Positions 8,380 to 16,886 of a stretch of 64,000 nucleotides of DNA are shown here, one piece after another. A program made the translations under genes and the position numbers. Where the stretch lies: assembly GCF_001975665.1 (NCBI RefSeq), contig NZ_CP019419.1, positions 2,711,501-2,775,500 of the forward strand, in the 5' to 3' direction. Source of the DNA: Polaribacter reichenbachii. Lineage in GTDB: Bacteria > Bacteroidota > Bacteroidia > Flavobacteriales > Flavobacteriaceae. How positions within the stretch are numbered: position 1 is the first letter of the stretch; each line of letters starts with the position of its first letter. The notes under the pieces were generated by a model that ran no database searches, had not been told where the DNA came from, and was given only the letters and a program-made list of their open reading frames with translations.

Positions 8380-9531
8380 ATGGAATTTGAAAAAAGTGAA
8401 ATATTAGCACAACTAAACAGAATTATTTCTGATAAAGCTTTTTCTAGATCTAAAATTAATGTTCGGCTTTTAACTTTTTTGGTAACTTCTACTTTAGAAG
8501 AAAAAGAACTTAAAGAAACTACTATTGGAATTGAGTTTTTTGGCACCAAATACGATCCTATAAAACTAGATAATAAAGTGCGTGTTTATGTGTATCATTT
8601 GCGTAAAAAATTAGAAGCATATTACAAAGAGGCAGATGTTAACGAAATTCAGTTTCAAATTAAAAAAGGACAATACAAAGTTCAGTTTTCAAAACATCAG
8701 CTAGTAAAATCAAAACCAAATCGATTCTATTTTTTTGGTAGAATTATTTTGGTTGCATCAATATTAGCTGCTATCATCATATTTAGTTTTCAAAAAACAG
8801 CAAATGTATTTTGGAAAAGTTTAATGCAAAACGATTTTAAAACTACAGTTATTTTTGGTGATTATTTTACCATAGAAGGACCAACTTTAACCAGTAAAAA
8901 AGGAATTATTCGTGATTATGAAATTAATTCTGAAACAGAATTAGAAACTTATTTAGAAAAGAATCCAGAGAAATCTGGGCAATTAAGTTCAAGTGCACAT
9001 CATTATTTTAATTGGATGGCACCTTACATCAGCAAAGATATTACCGAGTTTTGGGGCAAGTATAATTACGATTTTGATATTATTCAAATTTCAGAATGGA
9101 ATGTAGCACAACTCGAAAAAGCCAATCTCGTTTATTTTGGGCAGTCTAAATCTATGGGGGTTTTAAAGAATATTTTAGTTGAAAATTTCCCTCAGTTTTC
9201 TTATCAAAGTCAGAAGCTTTTGTATACAGATACTAAAACAAAAAAAACAAAAGTTTATAACGATGTTGTAACTCAAAATGATAAAATTATAGATTATACA
9301 GTTGTTGCAAAAGTATCAATTCCTTCTGGTAACGAATTGCGTTTTTTCTTATCAGATCAAGATTGTGGAGCCATAAGTGCATTGCAATATTTTACGCAAA
9401 AAGATTCTGTAAATGCATTTTACAAACGCCATCAATTAGATAAAAATCAAGATTTTATTGCCTTGTTTAAAGTTACAGGTTGGAAACGTAAATCTTATGA
9501 TATGGAGTTTGTTTTGTTAGATAAAAAGTAA
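8380..9531 (+). CDS. Membrane-anchored winged-helix regulator-like protein
   Basis: 383 residues. Residues 1-100 (SRSKINVRLLTFLVTSTLEE, KETTIGIEFFG, VRVYVYHLRKKLEAYYKE, IKKGQYKVQF) match the N-terminal winged-helix-like module found in bacterial regulators with TPR or cyclase domains, where the pattern is 'LLRYLVE..L, KEY.IGVEVFGR, VRVEVSRLR.KL..YY, PKGSYVP.F'. One membrane segment follows (about residues 116-138, FFGRIILVASILAAIIIFSF), then about 240 residues of unrecognised, presumably periplasmic sequence. This layout is that of a one-component transmembrane regulator. It is divergent from the GH115 gene, so it may control it (inference). No catalytic motif was seen. Confidence 0.6.
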   Translation: MEFEKSEILAQLNRIISDKAFSRSKINVRLLTFLVTSTLEEKELKETTIGIEFFGTKYDPIKLDNKVRVYVYHLRKKLEAYYKEADVNEIQFQIKKGQYKVQFSKHQLVKSKPNRFYFFGRIILVASILAAIIIFSFQKTANVFWKSLMQNDFKTTVIFGDYFTIEGPTLTSKKGIIRDYEINSETELETYLEKNPEKSGQLSSSAHHYFNWMAPYISKDITEFWGKYNYDFDIIQISEWNVAQLEKANLVYFGQSKSMGVLKNILVENFPQFSYQSQKLLYTDTKTKKTKVYNDVVTQNDKIIDYTVVAKVSIPSGNELRFFLSDQDCGAISALQYFTQKDSVNAFYKRHQLDKNQDFIALFKVTGWKRKSYDMEFVLLDKK

Positions 9532-9560
9532 TTTTGATTGCTGATACCTAACGTAACTAA

Positions 9561-9615
9561 AAATTGTATCGAGAACTAATTTTGAAATTAAAACTCTTAT
9601 TCTCGATACAAATTT
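9561..9615. repeat. REP-like palindrome between convergent genes
   Basis: AAATTGTATCGAGAA (9561-9575) pairs with TTCTCGATACAAATTT (9600-9615) with one bulge and a 24-nt loop. It shares TATCGAGAAC with the two repeats at 27937 and 28082, suggesting one dispersed family. It sits between two convergent genes and may serve as a bidirectional terminator. Confidence 0.7.
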
Positions 9616-9682
9616 TCTTCATTTCAATCGTAAACTTCTGTTGAAGTGATAGAATTTTATCAAAATGAATAATAGGTTATTT

Positions 9683-11512
9683 TTAAATACTTTCTACAAA
9701 CTTTAAAAACACTTTCTTGTGCATTTCTAAATCTAAATCAGGAGACATAGAAGTTCGTACTATATAATCTTTATCGCCTTCTTTTGTAGTACCTTGTGTA
9801 GAAGTTGCAGGAATCGTCCAATAACAGCCTTTTAATTGTCCATAACTCACACAAAACTTACTTTCATCAGGGATTTCTGTAATCATTAAATTAATTAACT
9901 TTAAATTCAATGCTCTTTTATAGGATTCTTTTTCTTCAAGAGAATTTCCTTTTGTTGGCAAATCCAAAGAAAAAACAGAAGGTGTAAACCCTTGTGAAGC
10001 TAATTCTGAAGAAACAAAGTTAATTTTTGCAGCAGGTAAAACCTCTTTAATAAAGTTTACAAACTCCAAGGTGTTTTTATATGCATCTTCAATTCTTTGC
10101 TTCATAGAAGGTAATTGTGTTGCTAATATTTGATATTGTTGAGGTGTAGCTTCATTCTCACAAAGCGACAAATGCAGGTCAATTTTTTCTGAAATCGAGC
10201 TGTTTTTTTCATTTACTATACAATATCCAGCCGTACATTTTCCTCCACTAGGAAATTTAGAACCACTTGCATAAGAAATAGCTCTAATGGAAGATAGAAT
10301 TGCATCTCTCCCTAAAAAATGTACATTAGGACAAAAAGTTTGATCTAAAATAAAAACAGGATCAATAGCTGTTTTTCCAGTTTTTGTGGTACGTTTTTTA
10401 CTTAAAACCGCTTCTAATTTTGTTAAATCAGGTACTTCAACTCTTGGGTTAGTAGGTATTTCTGCAATAATATAAGGTACAGCATCTTCATCAGCAAGTG
10501 TGGTTAAAATGCGTTCAATACTTTGTACCATATCATTTTCACCATCAACAGGTAAATCAACAATTTCTACATTTTCTATACAAGCAGCAACACGTCTGGC
10601 TTGGTCATTTGTGCCTCCATAACAATTTGGGGGAACAATAAATTTAATGGTTTTTTTAGGATGATTTAAATTCGCATCATCAATTAAACCCATCATTATT
10701 GCATATTGCATAGATAATCCACTAGAAGCGACTAGTGGTTTTGAAGTAGTATTTGTAACTTTTTGAATCGAGTTTAAAACACTTCTTTTATCAGTTTCTA
10801 AATTATTATCAGCAATCTTTAAAGAAGTTTCGCCAACATAATTTTGCAAAGCAACCAAACAATTTTCAGGAGTCATTGCAATAGTTTCTCTTCTTCTTAC
10901 GTGTTGAATTTCGGAAATATAAGATTCGTTTTTTGTTCCATTTACTAATAAAATACTTCCTAAAATTGTATTAATATTGATAAAAAAATCAATGTTTGGT
11001 ATAATATTGAAATCAGAAATATGTTCTTTTTGCTGAATAAAAATTGTACTTCCATCAAATTCATCAACTTTAGTACCTTGCTCAATTTTATGTAACTCAA
11101 ATTCATAACCGTAAACGGATTTTAGAACAGTAACATCAAAAGAAGTTGGTAATACATCAGTATAAAGAATTCGAGTTTTTTTATTTTCTAATAAGTTTTT
11201 TCTTAAAATCGCTAAAATAGGCATCGTTTTAGAATCGAAACTGATGATGTTTTCTGAGGATAATTGTTGTGCGTTAGCAACTACCCATTCTAAAACACAA
11301 GATAAAGGATGTCCTAATCTAATATAATCGTAAGCAGTTGGTAATTCAGCTAATGCAGATATATCAGAAATATCGTTATTGTACAAATTGATAAACTCCT
11401 CTAAAAACTGAGTTTTAGCCAATTTTTCTTCGTAAATATCAAGTCTATGAGTAGTTAAATTTAGCCAATCTTTTGGCATATTTTTAATTACTTCTTTTAT
11501 ATAATTTTGCAT
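9683..11512 (-). CDS. Cys/Met metabolism PLP-dependent enzyme with long N-terminal extension
   Basis: 609 residues. The C-terminal part is a fold-type I PLP enzyme of the Cys/Met metabolism family (cystathionine gamma-synthase/lyase-like): GLSMQYAIMMGLID (about 265), FIVPPNCYGGTNDQARR (about 290), an Asp in FILDQTFCPNVHFLG, and the lysine expected to bind PLP in YASGSKFPSGGKCTAGYC (about 410). The N-terminal 230 residues are not a recognised separate domain; typical family members are about 400 residues, so this is a long form. It could act in transsulfuration or methionine synthesis, but the reaction cannot be fixed from sequence. It is a single-gene unit convergent with the membrane regulator. 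A downstream ATG at residue 12 (MPKDWLNLT) is an alternative start. Confidence 0.75.
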   Translation of the reverse strand: MQNYIKEVIKNMPKDWLNLTTHRLDIYEEKLAKTQFLEEFINLYNNDISDISALAELPTAYDYIRLGHPLSCVLEWVVANAQQLSSENIISFDSKTMPILAILRKNLLENKKTRILYTDVLPTSFDVTVLKSVYGYEFELHKIEQGTKVDEFDGSTIFIQQKEHISDFNIIPNIDFFININTILGSILLVNGTKNESYISEIQHVRRRETIAMTPENCLVALQNYVGETSLKIADNNLETDKRSVLNSIQKVTNTTSKPLVASSGLSMQYAIMMGLIDDANLNHPKKTIKFIVPPNCYGGTNDQARRVAACIENVEIVDLPVDGENDMVQSIERILTTLADEDAVPYIIAEIPTNPRVEVPDLTKLEAVLSKKRTTKTGKTAIDPVFILDQTFCPNVHFLGRDAILSSIRAISYASGSKFPSGGKCTAGYCIVNEKNSSISEKIDLHLSLCENEATPQQYQILATQLPSMKQRIEDAYKNTLEFVNFIKEVLPAAKINFVSSELASQGFTPSVFSLDLPTKGNSLEEKESYKRALNLKLINLMITEIPDESKFCVSYGQLKGCYWTIPATSTQGTTKEGDKDYIVRTSMSPDLDLEMHKKVFLKFVESI

Positions 11513-11979
11513 TTATTTTTCAGCTTTTAAAAGAGGTAAAGATACGTTAATTCGATTTTTTTAAATGTTTTTGAAAGCATTTTAACGAAGTTTTAGAACA
11601 TCAAATAAATAAGATTTCTTTATAACTTAGATAATTTTGATTGTCTTTGCGAGGATGATTGTTGTGGTAACCTTTGAGTTTTAAATTTAGTATATCATTA
11701 GTTTTTATAGAAAAATCTTAATGATAGTTTTTAAAGACTTTTCAACTTCTTTATTTTCTGATTAAAACAATAAATGGAGCTTATTTTTAGGAAATCCTAA
11801 ACTTCCAAAAAATATTAGACATCGTATTTTAAAACAAGTTAAAAATCTAATTTTCAATAAAATAAGTATTCATTTAACAGTTGGGTATAATGTTTTTATT
11901 GATTTATCTTCTAAAATAATTTTAGTAAAATTGTATTTTTGGTAGCTGATTATTAACAAAATCATAAAAACCACTAAAA
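11513..11979. other. 467-bp intergenic region upstream of the leu operon
   Basis: Divergent spacer with no convincing gene. It holds a short REP-like remnant (TTGTCTTTGCGAGGATGA near 11641), a stretch of about 60 open codons without a start codon (about 11770-11945), and the candidate leuC promoter at its right end. No leader peptide rich in leucine codons or attenuator hairpin was seen. Confidence 0.6.
11934..11941 (+). promoter_or_regulatory. Candidate -7 element for leuCD-leuA-leuB
   Basis: TATTTTTG matches TAnnTTTG exactly, 38 nt before the leuC ATG. No TTTG is found at the usual distance upstream, so the call is tentative. Confidence 0.4.
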
Positions 11980-13380
11980 ATGGCAAAAACATTATTTGAC
12001 AAAGTATGGGATTCGCACGTTGTTCGTCAGGTTAAAGACGGACCAGATGTGTTTTTTATAGATCGTCATTTTATTCACGAAGTTACAAGTCCTGTAGCTT
12101 TTTTAGGATTAGAAAGTAGAGGGAATTCTGTTGTGTATCCTGCACGTACATTTGCAACTGCAGATCATAATACACCAACTATAAATCAACATTTACCTGT
12201 TGCAGATCCTTTATCTGCAAATCAGTTAGATGCTTTAGAAAAAAATGCGGCTAAACACGGTATTTCTCACTGGGGTTTAGGCGATATTAATAACGGAATT
12301 GTTCACGTTGTTGGCCCAGAAAACGGAATTACCTTACCTGGAGCAACAATTGTTTGTGGAGATTCTCATACATCTACTCACGGAGCTTTTGGTGCTATTG
12401 CCTTTGGTATTGGTACCTCTGAGGTAGAAATGGTATTGTCTACACAATGTATTATGCAGCCAAAACCTAAAAAAATGCGTATTAACGTAAATGGTAAATT
12501 AGGTTTAGGAGTTACACCTAAAGATGTTGCTTTATACATTATTTCAAAACAAACTACTTCTGGTGCAACTGGATTTTTTGTAGAATATGCAGGTGATGTT
12601 TTTGAAGATATGACAATGGAAGGACGTATGACTGTGTGTAATTTATCTATTGAGATGGGTGCACGTGGTGGAATGATTGCTCCTGATGAAAAAACATTTG
12701 AATATATAAAAGGTCGTTCTCAAACTCCTAAAGGAGCAGATTGGGACAAAGCAATGAAATATTGGGAAACTTTATCTACGGATGAAGGTGCAGAGTTTGA
12801 TGTAGAATTTAACTATGAAGCATCAGATATTGAGCCAATGATTACTTATGGTACAAACCCAGGAATGGGAATGGGCGTAACAAAATCAATTCCTTTAGCA
12901 GAAAATGTAGAAGGTGGAGTTGATACCTATAAAAAATCATTAGGTTACATGTCTTTTAGCGAAGGTGATGCTATGATTGGTAAAGAAATCGACTTTGTAT
13001 TCTTAGGTTCTTGTACAAATGGTAGAATTGAAGATTTTAGAGCATTTTGTTCTATTGTAGAAGGTAGACAAAAAGCAGACAATGTTACTGCTTGGTTAGT
13101 ACCAGGTTCTCATAAAGTTGTAGATCAAATTAAAGCAGAAGGTTTAGATAAAATTATAGACGCTGCAGGTTTTGTATTAAGAGAACCAGGTTGTTCTGCT
13201 TGTTTGGCAATGAATGATGATAAAATTCCTTCAGGAAAATTATCAGTTTCAACATCAAACAGAAACTTTGAAGGAAGACAAGGGCCAGGATCTAGAACAT
13301 TATTAGCTTCTCCATTAGTTGCAGCAGCATCTGCAGTAGAAGGTAAAGTTACAGATCCAAGAACGTTATTAACAGCATAA
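11980..13380 (+). CDS. leuC: 3-isopropylmalate dehydratase large subunit
   Basis: 466 residues, the normal length. LeuC with LeuD isomerises 2-isopropylmalate to 3-isopropylmalate in leucine synthesis; this aconitase-type subunit holds the [4Fe-4S] cluster. Landmarks are [15 protein letters not shown] at the start, [24 protein letters not shown] with aconitase-family substrate and cluster residues, [13 protein letters not shown] with a cluster Cys, and [13 protein letters not shown] with the other two cluster Cys. All three cluster cysteines are present. It is the first gene of leuC-leuD-leuA-leuB; an unusual repeat spacer of about 90 bp separates it from leuD. Confidence 0.97.
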   Translation: MAKTLFDKVWDSHVVRQVKDGPDVFFIDRHFIHEVTSPVAFLGLESRGNSVVYPARTFATADHNTPTINQHLPVADPLSANQLDALEKNAAKHGISHWGLGDINNGIVHVVGPENGITLPGATIVCGDSHTSTHGAFGAIAFGIGTSEVEMVLSTQCIMQPKPKKMRINVNGKLGLGVTPKDVALYIISKQTTSGATGFFVEYAGDVFEDMTMEGRMTVCNLSIEMGARGGMIAPDEKTFEYIKGRSQTPKGADWDKAMKYWETLSTDEGAEFDVEFNYEASDIEPMITYGTNPGMGMGVTKSIPLAENVEGGVDTYKKSLGYMSFSEGDAMIGKEIDFVFLGSCTNGRIEDFRAFCSIVEGRQKADNVTAWLVPGSHKVVDQIKAEGLDKIIDAAGFVLREPGCSACLAMNDDKIPSGKLSVSTSNRNFEGRQGPGSRTLLASPLVAAASAVEGKVTDPRTLLTA

Positions 13381-13383
13381 AAA

Positions 13384-13462
13384 GCTATTAGCTTTTGGCT
13401 TTTGGCCATTAGCTTAAAATTATAAATTATTTGCCTACAGTTAAGAACTAAAGGCTAAAAGC
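13384..13462. repeat. Degenerate 7-bp-period array in the leuC-leuD spacer
   Basis: The dinucleotide GC recurs at 13384, 13391, 13398, 13405, 13412, 13433, 13454 and 13461, all on one 7-bp phase, with decayed units between. Left units read as AGCTTTT/GGCTTTT, right units as AGGCTAA/AAGCATA, so the array has inverted symmetry and could fold into a hairpin. It fills almost the whole spacer inside the operon transcript. See the perfect array at 2254. Confidence 0.75.
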
Positions 13463-13470
13463 ATAAAAAT

Positions 13471-14070
13471 ATGGCTTACGATAAATTTAATGTATTAACA
13501 AGTACAGCATATCCATTACCAACAGAAAATGTAGATACAGATCAAATAATTCCTGCTCGTTTTTTAAAAGCAACTGAGCGTAAAGATTTTGATATTAACT
13601 TTTTTCGTGATTGGAGATTTGAGCAAGATGGAACACCAAAAGCAGATTTTCCTTTAAATAAAGAAATTTATGCAGGTTCTAAAATTTTAGTAGGAGGTAG
13701 AAACTTTGGTTCTGGTTCTTCTAGAGAGCACGCAGCTTGGTCTGTGTACGATTTTGGTTTACGTTGTGTAATTTCATCAGCATTTGCAGATATTTTTAAA
13801 AATAACTGTTTAAACGTTGGAGTTCTACCTGTACAAGTATCTCCTGAATTTGCAGATACCTTATTTGCAGCGATTATGGCAGATCCGAAAACAGAAATCA
13901 AAGTAGATTTACCTAACCAAACCGTTACTTTAGTAGCAACTGGTGAGTCTGAATCTTTTGATATTAATACTTACAAAAAAGAAAATATGTTAAATGGTTT
14001 TGATGATATCGATTATTTAAAAAACATCGAAAACGAAATTTCTGCTTTTGCAGAAACAAGACCATTTTAA
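13471..14070 (+). CDS. leuD: 3-isopropylmalate dehydratase small subunit
   Basis: 199 residues, normal for the family. LeuD is the swivel-domain partner of LeuC. Typical motifs are present: LPTENVDTDQIIPARFLK near residue 20, and KILVGGRNFGSGSSREHAAW near residue 72, containing the conserved GSGSSREHA loop that contacts substrate. CVISSAFADIFKNNCLNVGVLPV follows. It lies 90 nt after leuC, across the 7-bp repeat array, and before the leuA-like gene. Confidence 0.97.
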   Translation: MAYDKFNVLTSTAYPLPTENVDTDQIIPARFLKATERKDFDINFFRDWRFEQDGTPKADFPLNKEIYAGSKILVGGRNFGSGSSREHAAWSVYDFGLRCVISSAFADIFKNNCLNVGVLPVQVSPEFADTLFAAIMADPKTEIKVDLPNQTVTLVATGESESFDINTYKKENMLNGFDDIDYLKNIENEISAFAETRPF

Positions 14071-14138
14071 GATAAATATGTCATTCCTTTAAAACAGGAA
14101 ACTAAATAAAAAAGAATCTTTTTTTTAAGTTGATATTA

Positions 14139-15659
14139 ATGACGAAGAGAACAATAGAAATAATGGATACGACACTGCGTGATGGAGAACAAACATCAGG
14201 CGTGTCGTTTTCAGTTTCAGAAAAATTAACAATTGCTAAATTACTTTTAGAAGAATTAAAAGTAGATCGAATAGAAATTGCATCTGCAAGAGTTTCTGAA
14301 GGCGAATTAGAAGCGGTTAAAAAAGTAACTTCTTGGGCAGATTCAGAAAATCTATTAGATAAAATAGAGGTTTTAACTTTTGTTGATGGAGGGAAATCTA
14401 TTGATTGGATGATAGCTTCTGGATCAAAAGTTCAGAATTTATTAACCAAAGGTTCTTTAAATCATTTAACACATCAACTAAAAAAAACACCAGAACAACA
14501 CTTTGCAGATATTAAAGCAACTATTGAGTTAGCTGCTAAAAATAATATTAAAACCAATGTTTATTTAGAAGATTGGTCTAATGGAATGCGTAATTCTAAA
14601 GAATATGTTTTTGAGTATTTAGATTTTTTAACTACTCAAAAAATAGAACGTGTTTTATTGCCAGATACTTTAGGAGTTTTAACACCAGTAGAAACTTTTA
14701 AATTTATTGCAGAGGTTAAAGAAAAGTATCCAAAATTACATATCGATTTTCACGGTCATAATGATTATGATTTAGGTGTTGCCAATGTTATGGAAGCTGT
14801 AAAAGCAGGTACAAATGGTTTGCATTTAACCATAAATGGGATGGGAGAACGTGCTGGAAATGCACCTATGGCTAGTGTAATTGCAGTCATTAATGATTTT
14901 CTAGAGGATGTAAAAATCAATACCAACGAAAAAGCATTAAATAAAGTAAGTAAGTTAGTAGAAAACTTTTCTGGGTTTCGTATTCCAGTAAATAAACCAG
15001 TTGTTGGCGCAAATGTATTTACCCAAACTGCAGGAATTCACGCAGATGGAGATAATAAAAACAATCTTTATTTTAACGATTTAATGCCAGAGCGTTTTGG
15101 TAGAAAACGTAAATATGCTTTAGGTAAAACATCTGGTAAAGCCAATATTCAAAAGAATTTACAAGATTTAGGTTTAAGTTTAAATGACGAAGAACTTAAA
15201 AAAGTTACACAAAGAATTATAGAGTTAGGAGATAAAAAGGAAGTCGTTTCTCAAGATGATTTACCATATATTATTTCTGATGTTTTAGATTCTGATACTA
15301 TAGAAAAAAGAATTGTTGTAGAAAATTATGTTTTAGGTCACGCAAAAGGTATGAAACCATCTACAACGTTACAATTAAAAGTAGAAGGAATTCAGTACGA
15401 AGCCCACGCACAAGGAGATGGACAGTTTGATGCTTTTATGAACGCGTTGCGTAAATTGTACAAAACACACAGTAAAAAAGATTTACCAGGTTTAATAGAT
15501 TATGCAGTAAGAATTCCTCCAGGAAGTCATTCTGATGCTTTATGTGAAACTATTATTACTTGGAAAGGAGAAAAGAAAGAATTTATAACTCGTGGTTTAG
15601 ATTCAGATCAAACAGTATCTGCAATTAAAGCGACAGAGAAAATGTTGAATATTATATAA
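14139..15659 (+). CDS. leuA: LeuA/CimA-family acyltransferase (2-isopropylmalate synthase-like)
   Basis: 506 residues from ATG 14139; an in-frame TTG lies 9 nt upstream. The N-terminal TIM barrel has DTTLRDGEQTSGVSFS (metal Asp and catalytic Arg), LPDTLGVLTP, and the metal motif HGHNDYDLGVAN at about residue 205. The C-terminal third (from about 370) is the LeuA-type allosteric domain. Family enzymes condense acetyl-CoA with a 2-oxoacid: 2-oxoisovalerate (leuA) or pyruvate (citramalate synthase). Position between leuD and leuB supports leucine or a related branched-chain route. The barrel sequence differs from standard LeuA (SARVSEGE after the first strand), and flavobacteria often carry a second, canonical leuA elsewhere, so substrate choice is uncertain. 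Confidence 0.8.
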   Translation: MTKRTIEIMDTTLRDGEQTSGVSFSVSEKLTIAKLLLEELKVDRIEIASARVSEGELEAVKKVTSWADSENLLDKIEVLTFVDGGKSIDWMIASGSKVQNLLTKGSLNHLTHQLKKTPEQHFADIKATIELAAKNNIKTNVYLEDWSNGMRNSKEYVFEYLDFLTTQKIERVLLPDTLGVLTPVETFKFIAEVKEKYPKLHIDFHGHNDYDLGVANVMEAVKAGTNGLHLTINGMGERAGNAPMASVIAVINDFLEDVKINTNEKALNKVSKLVENFSGFRIPVNKPVVGANVFTQTAGIHADGDNKNNLYFNDLMPERFGRKRKYALGKTSGKANIQKNLQDLGLSLNDEELKKVTQRIIELGDKKEVVSQDDLPYIISDVLDSDTIEKRIVVENYVLGHAKGMKPSTTLQLKVEGIQYEAHAQGDGQFDAFMNALRKLYKTHSKKDLPGLIDYAVRIPPGSHSDALCETIITWKGEKKEFITRGLDSDQTVSAIKATEKMLNII

Positions 15660-15722
15660 TAGCTTTTTGCTTTTAGCAATTAGCATTTAGCTAAGAGCCA
15701 AAAGCCAAGAGCCAAAAGCCAA
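15660..15722. repeat. Degenerate heptad array (nine units) in the leuA-leuB spacer
   Basis: Nine consecutive 7-mers with GC at the same place in each: TAGCTTT, TTGCTTT, TAGCAAT, TAGCATT, TAGCTAA, GAGCCAA, AAGCCAA, GAGCCAA, AAGCCAA. GC falls at 15662, 15669, 15676, 15683, 15690, 15697, 15704, 15711 and 15718. It spans almost the full intergenic spacer; left units (GCTTT) and right units (GCCAA) are partly complementary. Confidence 0.9.
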
Positions 15723-15730
15723 AATAGAAA

Positions 15731-16786
15731 ATGAAATTAAACATCGCATTATTAGCAGGAGATGGAATTGGTCCAGAAGTAATTGACCAAGCAGTAAAAG
15801 TATCTGATGCAATTGCAAAGAAATTTAATCACGAAATTAATTGGAGACCAGCATTAACTGGTGCTGCTGCTATTGATGCAGTAGGTGAACCTTATCCTGA
15901 TGAAACTCACGAAATTTGTGCGTCTTCTGATGCTGTTTTATTTGGTGCAATTGGGCATCCAAGATTCGATAATGATCCATCAGCAAAAGTTCGTCCAGAA
16001 CAAGGATTATTAAAAATGCGTAAAAAATTAGGTTTATTTGCTAATGTAAGACCAACGTTTACGTTTCCTTCTTTGTTAGATAAATCACCTTTAAAAAGAG
16101 AAAGAATCGAAGGAACTGATTTGGTTTTTTTACGTGAATTGACTGGAGGAATTTACTTTGGTGAAAAAGGTAGAAGAGATGAAGGAGAAACTGCTTTTGA
16201 TAATTGTGTTTATACAAGAGATGAGGTTAAAAGATTAGCTGTTAAAGGTTTTGAATTAGCAATGACTCGTGGTAAAAAATTATGTTGTGTAGATAAAGCG
16301 AACGTTTTAGAAACATCTAGATTATGGAGAGAAACTGTACAAGCTATGGAAAAAGATTATCCAGAAGTTGAGGTTTCTTATGAGTTTGTAGATGCAGTTG
16401 CTATGCGTTTAGTACAATGGCCAAATAGTTATGATGTTTTAATTACAGAGAACTTATTTGGAGACATTTTAACAGATGAAGCTTCTGTTATTTCTGGTTC
16501 TATGGGTTTAATGCCAAGTGCTTCTTTAGGTTCTGAAATTGGTTTATTCGAGCCAATTCACGGTTCTTATCCGCAGGCAACAGGTTTAAACATTGCAAAC
16601 CCAATGGCTACAGTTTTATCTGCAGCAATGATGTTCGAAAACTTTGGTTTACAAGAAGAAGGTAAAGCAATTAGAGATGCTGTAAACAGTGCTTTAGATA
16701 AAGGTATGGTTACAGAAGATTTAGCAGATGGAGGAAAAGCTTATGGAACTTCGGAAGTAGGAGATTGGTTAGCTGATAATATCTAA
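15731..16786 (+). CDS. leuB: 3-isopropylmalate dehydrogenase
   Basis: 351 residues, normal length. LeuB oxidises and decarboxylates 3-isopropylmalate with NAD+. Family motifs: LLAGDGIGPEVIDQAVK at the start, RPEQGLLKMRKKLGLFANVRP with substrate-contacting arginines near residue 95-107, LRELTGGIYFG (Arg and Tyr), VDKANVLETSRLWRE (catalytic Lys), NLFGDILTDEASVISGSMGL (metal Asp residues), and FEPIHGSYPQATGLNIANP (NAD-binding loop). Last gene of the operon, followed by a strong bidirectional terminator. Confidence 0.97.
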   Translation: MKLNIALLAGDGIGPEVIDQAVKVSDAIAKKFNHEINWRPALTGAAAIDAVGEPYPDETHEICASSDAVLFGAIGHPRFDNDPSAKVRPEQGLLKMRKKLGLFANVRPTFTFPSLLDKSPLKRERIEGTDLVFLRELTGGIYFGEKGRRDEGETAFDNCVYTRDEVKRLAVKGFELAMTRGKKLCCVDKANVLETSRLWRETVQAMEKDYPEVEVSYEFVDAVAMRLVQWPNSYDVLITENLFGDILTDEASVISGSMGLMPSASLGSEIGLFEPIHGSYPQATGLNIANPMATVLSAAMMFENFGLQEEGKAIRDAVNSALDKGMVTEDLADGGKAYGTSEVGDWLADNI

Positions 16787-16830
16787 ATAAATAAGTTCTA
16801 AATTTAATTTTAAGAACTTTTAAATACGGA

Positions 16831-16862
16831 AAAAACCAAGCAATTTAAATTGCTTGGTTTTT
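16831..16862. terminator. Bidirectional terminator between leuB and the M28 peptidase
   Basis: A 32-nt perfect palindrome (AAAAACCAAGCAATTT and its complement) flanked by an A run and a T run. It is suited to end both leuB on the plus strand and the M28 peptidase gene on the minus strand. Confidence 0.85.
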
Positions 16863-16886
16863 TATTTTCTATAATTTAAATACAAA

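Noticed and set aside
11770..11945. About 60 open codons in the leuC upstream region
   Set aside because: No start codon, no family resemblance, and it ends on the leuC promoter; it may be an old gene remnant but cannot be supported.
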